Shown: positions 58,141 through 64,000 of the stretch, piece by piece
Numbering within the stretch: position 1 is the stretch's first letter
How the letters are laid out: each line of letters starts with the position of its first letter
Assembly (NCBI GenBank): GCA_021442155.1
Contig: CM038214.1
Location: forward strand, 313,937,001 to 314,001,000
Length of the DNA stretch: 64,000 bases
Source of the DNA: Cymbidium sinense
Taxonomy: Eukaryota > Streptophyta > Magnoliopsida > Asparagales > Orchidaceae
Reading direction: 5' to 3'
Made by a program: the position numbers and the translations under genes
The notes under the pieces: generated by a model
Told to the model about the DNA's origin: nothing
What the model saw: only the letters and a program-made list of their open reading frames with translations
Databases searched by the model: none

Positions 58141-61100
58141 AGGCTTGAGGGAGGGTTTAGGGTTTAGGGTTATAGGTTTAGAGTTTTTTCTTATTTTTTT
58201 TTTCATTTTTTAAATTAAGTAAACTGGTAGGTTTAGGTTTATTTGATTTATTTTTTATTTATTTTAGTTTATTTTTTATTTAAGTTTATTTTGATTTTAT
58301 TTAGTTTAGTTTATTCATTTTAGTTTATTTTCTAGGTTTAGGTTTAGGTTTATGTTTATTTTATTTTATTTTATTTTTTTAGGTTTATTTTTTTATTTTA
58401 GGTTTAGGTTTAGGTTTTATTTTTATTTTTTTAGGTTTAGGTTTAGTTATTATTTTAGGTTTATTTTTAAGTATTATTGTTTAGTTTAGGTTTAGGTTTA
58501 TTTTTAGTTTAGTTTATTTTATTTAGTTTAGGTTTAGGTTTTGGTTTAGTTTATTTTAAGTTTAGGTTTAAGTTTTATTTATTTTAGTTTAGTTTATCTT
58601 AGTTTAGGTTTAGGTTTATTTTATTTTTAGTTTAGATTTAGGTTTTTTTTAGTTTAGGGTTTAGGTTTTATTTTTTGGTTTATTTTTTAGGTTTAAGTTT
58701 TTATTTTATTTTATTTTAGGTTTATTTTATTTTTTTTAGGTTTAGTTTTCATTTTATTTAGGTTTTTATTTTTTAGTTTAGTATTTTTTATTTTTATTTT
58801 ATTTTATTTTTATTTTATTTTTTTTTTTAGGTTTAGGTTTAGTTTATTTTTATTTTATTTTATTTTTCATTTTATTTTGTTTAGGTTTTATTTATTTTAT
58901 TTTTAGTTTTATTTAGTTTAGGTTTAGGTTTTTATTTTTAGGGTTTAGGTTTTAGCTTTTATTTTCTTATTTTTGGATTGATTTTTAGTTTAGGTTTAGG
59001 TTTATGTTTAGTTTATTTTATTTTATTTAGTTTAGGTTTTAGGTTTAGTATTTTAGGTTTAGGTTTAGTTTATTTATTATAGTTTAGGTTTAGGTTTATT
59101 TTATTTTGTTTATTTTATTTTATTTTAGGTTTAGTTTTATTTTTAGTTTAGGGTTTGGGTTTATTTTTTATTTATTTTAGGTTTTATTTTAGGTTAATTT
59201 TTAGGTTTAGGTTTTATTTATTTTTATTTTATTTTATTTTAGGTTTATTTTATTTTATTTTAGTTTATTTTTTTATTTTTATTCTTAGGTTTCTTATTTT
59301 TTTCAGTTTAGTTTAGGTATTTATTTATTTTATTTAACTTTATTTTTATTTTTTATTTATTTTTATTTTTAAGTTTAGGTTTAGGTTTTAGTTTAGGTTT
59401 TTATTTTATTTTATTTTATATTTTTTTTAGGTTTAGGTTTATTTATTTATTTTACTTTTAGGTTTTATTTACTTTAGGTTTAGGTTTTTAGGTTTTTAGG
59501 GTTTGGGGTTTAGAGTTTAGGATTTAGGGTTTTAGGGTTTGGGGTTTTAGGGTTTAGTGTTTAGGGTTAAGGTTTAGGTTTAGGGTTTAGTGTTTTAGAT
59601 TTTAGGTTTAGTTTAGGTTTAGAGTTTAGTTTAGGGTTTAGAGTTTAGGGTTTAGGGTTTAGGGTTTAGTTTAGTTTAGAGTTTAGTTTAGGGTTTAGGT
59701 TTAGTTTAGGGTTTAGTTTTAGTTGGGTTTTAGTTTAGGTTAGTTTAGTTTTAGGTTAGTATTTGGTTTAGGTTTAATTATTAGGTTAGGGTTTAGTTTA
59801 GTTTAGGTTTAGTTAGGGTTTAGGGTTTAGGTTTAGAGTTTAGGTTTAGGTTTAGGGTTTAGTGTTTTGGTTTAGGGTTTTATTTAGGTTTAGGATTTTT
59901 TAGGTTTAGGTTTAGGTTTAATTTTAAGAGGTTTGCTTAGTTTTAGGTTTTATTTAGTTTATTTATTTTTATTTTTTTAGTTTAGGTTTCTTTTTTTTTA
60001 AGTTTTAAACTAGTAGGTTTAGGTTTTATTTATTTAGTTTATTTTATTTAGTTTATTTTTTTATTTATTTTTTATTTTGTTTATTATTTTTATTTAGTTA
60101 TTTTACTTATTTTAGGTTTATTTATTATAGTTTAGGTTTTTTTTATTTAATTTATTTTTATGATTAGGTTTAGGTTTTATTTTATTTTTTTGTTATATTT
60201 TATTTTATTTATATGGTTTAGGTTTTATTTTATTTTTTAGGTTTAGGTTTAGGTTTTTTTGTTTTATTTTTTTTTAGGTTTAGGTTTAGGTTTTTTTTTA
60301 TTTAGGTGTATTTTGGGTTTTATTTTTTAGTTTAGGTTTAAGTTTATTTTTAGTTTATTTTATTTTATTTAGTTTAGGGCTTAGGTTTAGTTTATTATAA
60401 GTTTAGGTTTAGGTTTTATTTATTTTAGTTTATTTTATTTTCAATTAGGTTTAGTTTTTTTTTTGGGTTTAGGTTTTTTTATAATTTAAGGTTTAGGTTT
60501 TATTTTTAGGTTTATGTTTTTGGTTTAGGTTTTTATTTAGTTTATATTTTATTTTATTTTTATTTTATGTTTAGTTTTCATTTTATTTTTGCTTAGGTTT
60601 TTTTATTTATTATATTTTTAGGTTTTATTTAGATTAGGTTTAGGTTTTTAGCCTTTTAGGGTTTACGGTTTAGGGTTTAGCTTTTAGGTTATTATTTTAG
60701 GTTTATCTTTAGGTTTAATTTTTTAATTTAGGTTTAGGTTTATTTTTAATTTATTTTATTTTATTTAATTTAGGGTTTAGGTTTAGTTTATTTTAAGTTG
60801 AGGTTTAGGTATTATTTATTTTAGTTTAGTTTATTTAAGTGTAAATTTATGTTTATTTTATTTGGTTAAATTTTTTATTTTAGGTTTAGTTTTTATTTTT
60901 AGTTTAGGGTTTGGTTTTATTTTTTATTCATTTTTAGGTTTTATTTTTATGTTTATTTTTTAGGTATATATTTTTATTTTAAGTTTATTATATTTTTATT
61001 TTACTTTTAGTTTTTATTTTAATTAGGTTTTTTATTCTTAGGTTTAATTTATTTTTTAGTTTAATTTAGGTTCTTATTTATTATATTTTATTTTATTTTT

Positions 61101-64000
61101 TATTTATTTTATTTTAGGTTTAGGTTTAAGTTTTATTTTAATTTTATTTAATTTTAGGTTTATTTATTTATTTTATTTTTTAGGGTTTATTGACTTTAGG
61201 ATTAGGTTTTTAGGATTTAAGGTTTGGGGTTTAGTGTTTAAAGTTTAGGATTTAGGGTTTTTTATTTAGGGTTAGGGTTTAGGGTTTACGGTTTAGTGTT
61301 TAGAATTTAGGGTTTAGGGTTTTAGTTTAGGTTTAGGGTTTAGGGTTTAGGGTTAGGATTAATTGAGGGTTTAGGGTTTTTAGTGTTTAGGGTTTCTAGT
61401 TTAGGGTTAGTTTAGGGTTTAGAGTTTTAGGTTTTAGGGTTTAGGTTTAGTGTTTAGTTTATGGTTTAGTTAGGTTTTACGGTTAGTTTAGGGTTTAGGA
61501 TTTACGGTTTAGGATTTTTAGGATTTAGGGTTTTTGGTTTAGGGTTAGTTTAGGTTTAGGGTTTAATGTTTAGGGTTTAGGGTTATGGTCATGGTTTAGT
61601 GTTTTATTTAAGGTTTAGGGTTTAGGGTTTAGGGTTTAGTGTTTGGGATTAAGGTTTAAGGTTAGTTTAGGGTTTAAGATTTTTTAGGGTTTAGAGTTTA
61701 GGGTTTAGGGTTATAAGTTTAGGGTTTAGGGTTTAGGCTTAGTTTTAGGGTTTAGCCTTTACGGTTTAAGGTTTAAGATTTAGATTTAGGGTTTAGGGTT
61801 TAGGGTTTAATGTTTAGGGTTATTTTCTTTTTTTTTATAATTTGGTAATCTCGTAGGTTTAGGTTTTAGTTTTTAGTTTTATTTTTTATTTTATTTTTTA
61901 TTGTTATTTAAGTTTATTATTTTTATTTAGTTTATCTATCTTATTTTAGGTTTATTTATTTTAGTTTTGGTTTTTTTTAGTTTAATTTTTTTGGTTTAGG
62001 TTTAGGTTTAAGATTACTTAATTTTTTTCTGTTTTACTTTTATTTTATTTTTATGGTTTAGGTTTTATTTTTTATTTTTAGGTTTAGCTTTAGTTTTTAT
62101 TTTATTTTTTTAGTTTATGTTTTAGGTTTTTATTTTAGGTTTATTTTTTGGTTTTACTTTTTAGTTTAGGTTTAGGTTTATTTTTAGTTTATTTTATTTT
62201 ATTTTGTTTAGGGCTTAGATTTAGTTTATTATAAGTTTAAGTTTAGGTTTTATTTATTTTAGTTTAGTTTATTTTAAATTAGGTTTAGGTTTATTTTATT
62301 TTGTTTATTTTAGGTTTTGGTTTAATTTTTTATTTATTTTTAGGTTTTATTTTTAGGTTTATATTTTGGGATTATGTTCTATTTAGTTTTTATTTTATTT
62401 TATTTTTTATTTTTACGTTTAGTTTTCATTTTATTTTTGTTTAAGTTTTTTTATTTATTATAATTTTAGGTTTTATTTAGATTAGGATTAGGTGTTTAGC
62501 ATTTTAGGGTTTACGATTTTGGGTTTAGCTTTTAGGTTTATTTTAGGTTTATTTTTAAGTTTATTTTAGTTTAGGTTTATTTTTAGTTTATTTTATTTTA
62601 TTTAGTTTAGGGTTTAAGTTTAGTTTATTTAAGGTTTAGTTTTAGGTTTTATTTATTTTAGTTTAGTTTATTTTAGTTGAGGTTTAGGTTTATTTTATTT
62701 TGTTCATTTATTTTATTTTAGTTTAGTTTTATTTTAGTTTAGGGTTTGGTTTTTTTATTCATATTTAGGTTTTATTTTATGTTTAATTTTAGATTTATAT
62801 ATTTATTTTATTTTTTTATTTTATTTTATTTTATTTTAGGTTTATTTATTTTTTTTTTATTTTATGTTTAGTTTATTTTATCTAGGTTTTTTTTATTCTT
62901 ATGTTTTTTTTATTTTAGTTTAACTTACATTCTTATTTATGTATTATATTTTATTTTATTTTATTTTTATTTTAGGTTTAAGATTTTATTTTATTTTATT
63001 TTTATATTTTATTTAAGTTTAAGTTTTATTTATTTATTTTTTATGGTTTATTTACTTTAGGTTTTTAGGATTTTTAGGGTTTAGGGTTTAAGGTTTAGTT
63101 TTTATGGTTTAGGGTTTAGGGTTTAGGGTTTTAGGGTTTAGGGTTTTATGGTTTAGTTTTTAGGATTTGGGTTTAGGGTTTAGTGTTTAGGATTAGTGTT
63201 TAGGCAGGGTTTAGTTTATAATTTAGGTTTAGGGTTTATTAGGTTTAGGGTTTAGGTTTTAGGGTTTAGGCTTTAGGGTTTAGGATTTTAGGTTTTGGTT
63301 TAGGGTTAGTTTTGCTTTAGAGTTAGGTTTAGGTTTAAGGTTTAGGTTTAGGGTTTAGGGTTTAGGGTTTAAGGTTTAGGTTTTATTAAAAAAAATTAGG
63401 TAAACCATAGGTTTGGTTTTATTTTTTAGTTTTTTTATTTATTTTAATTTATATTATTTTTATTTAATTTATGTTTATTTTTATTTTCATTTAATTAATT
63501 TATTTATTTTAGGTTTATTTATTTTAGTTTAGGTTTTATTTTACTATTTTATTTTTTAAGTTTAGTTTTATTTTATTTTATTTTTTTTAGGTTTAGGTTT
63601 TTTATTTAGGTTAGGTTTAGGTTTTATTTTATTTTTTTTTTTAGGTTTAGGTTTTAGGTTTTAATTTAATTTTATTTTTGGGTTTTATTTTTTAGTTTAG
63701 GTTTTGGTTTATTTTTAATTTATTCTATTTTATTTAGTTTATGGTTTAGGTTTAGTTTTTTTAGCTTTTGTTTATTTTAGTTTAGGTTTTCTTTATTTTA
63801 TTTTAGGTTTAATTCTTTTTTAGTTTAAGCTTTAGGTTTTATTTTTTATTTATTTTTAGGTTTTATTTTTGGGTTTATACTTTTGGTGTAGGTTTTTATT
63901 TTATTTAATTTTTATTTTTCTTTTAGTATTTATTTTATTTATGTTTTTTATTTTTAGGTTTATTTTATTTTTTAATTTAGTTTAGGTTTTTATTTTTTTT
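58141..64000. repeat. Degenerate telomere-like array 3, running off the window
   Basis: G-rich TTTAGGG blocks at about 59490-59900, 61190-61820 and 63060-63380 alternate with T-rich blocks. The link word (AAATTAAGTAAACTGGTAGG at 58212, with variants near 60000, 61838 and 63388) gives units of about 1.55-1.84 kb, more regular than in arrays 1 and 2. No GRP fragment is seen here. T-rich blocks repeat the same order (TTTAGTTTATTT, TTTAGGTTTAGG, then TTTATTTTATTTT). Confidence 0.85.

Noticed and set aside
58141..64000. A true telomere or subtelomeric chromosome end
   Set aside because: TTTAGGG units are degenerate and mixed with TTTATTTT tracts, occur in three separate blocks between transposons, and do not run to a clean terminal array.

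Overview
This window is repeat-rich nuclear DNA of a plant with a large genome, most likely an angiosperm. The signs are TTTAGGG (Arabidopsis-type) telomere-like tracts, decayed Ty3/gypsy polyprotein pieces of the plant Tat/Ogre type (a second RNase H after the first, and a TGGCGACTC-type primer-binding site), a plant LINE with a C-terminal RNase H, and fragments of a plant glycine-rich RNA-binding protein (GRP) gene. I see no intact host gene and no rRNA or tRNA gene. All coding regions are broken.

Layout. 1-293: integrase C-terminus of Ty3 copy A (+). 294-4434: its 3' noncoding region, built of two families of tandem modules. 4435-7832: degenerate TTTAGGG/TTTATTTT array with two antisense GRP fragments. 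7833-9336: truncated copy of a large LTR-like block. 9337-13800: PR tail, RT, RNase H, second RNase H and integrase of copy B (+). 13801-17754: its 3' noncoding region. 17755-24637: second telomere-like array with three antisense GRP fragments. 24638-26853: gag and the start of protease of copy C (+). 26854-34314: 7.46-kb LTR-like block sitting inside the protease gene. 34315-38895: rest of copy C pol. 38896-39171: start of its 3' noncoding region, cut off. 39172-42306: gag of an inverted element E (-). 42307-44565: E leader, with an unusual series of hairpins, a 27-bp minisatellite and a PBS. 44566-51848: E 5' LTR (-), homologous to the block inside copy C. 51849-58140: decayed LINE (-). 58141-64000: third telomere-like array.

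The Ty3 parts are one family in several states of nesting and decay. Copies A, B and C lie in the same orientation, separated by telomere-like arrays; E lies inverted and meets C tail to tail at 39171/39172. B and C carry the same antisense LTR block at the same site in protease, so B and C descend from one already-interrupted copy.

The most notable structure is the E leader at about 42430-44110. It has roughly eighteen short inverted repeats whose arms differ in sequence from one to the next but stay complementary, while the loop (AATTTGGGTA or a shorter form) is largely kept. That is the pattern expected of compensatory change in an RNA structure, or of repeated template-switch copying. Second are the five antisense GRP gene fragments amplified inside telomere-like higher-order repeats directly downstream of retrotransposon 3' regions.
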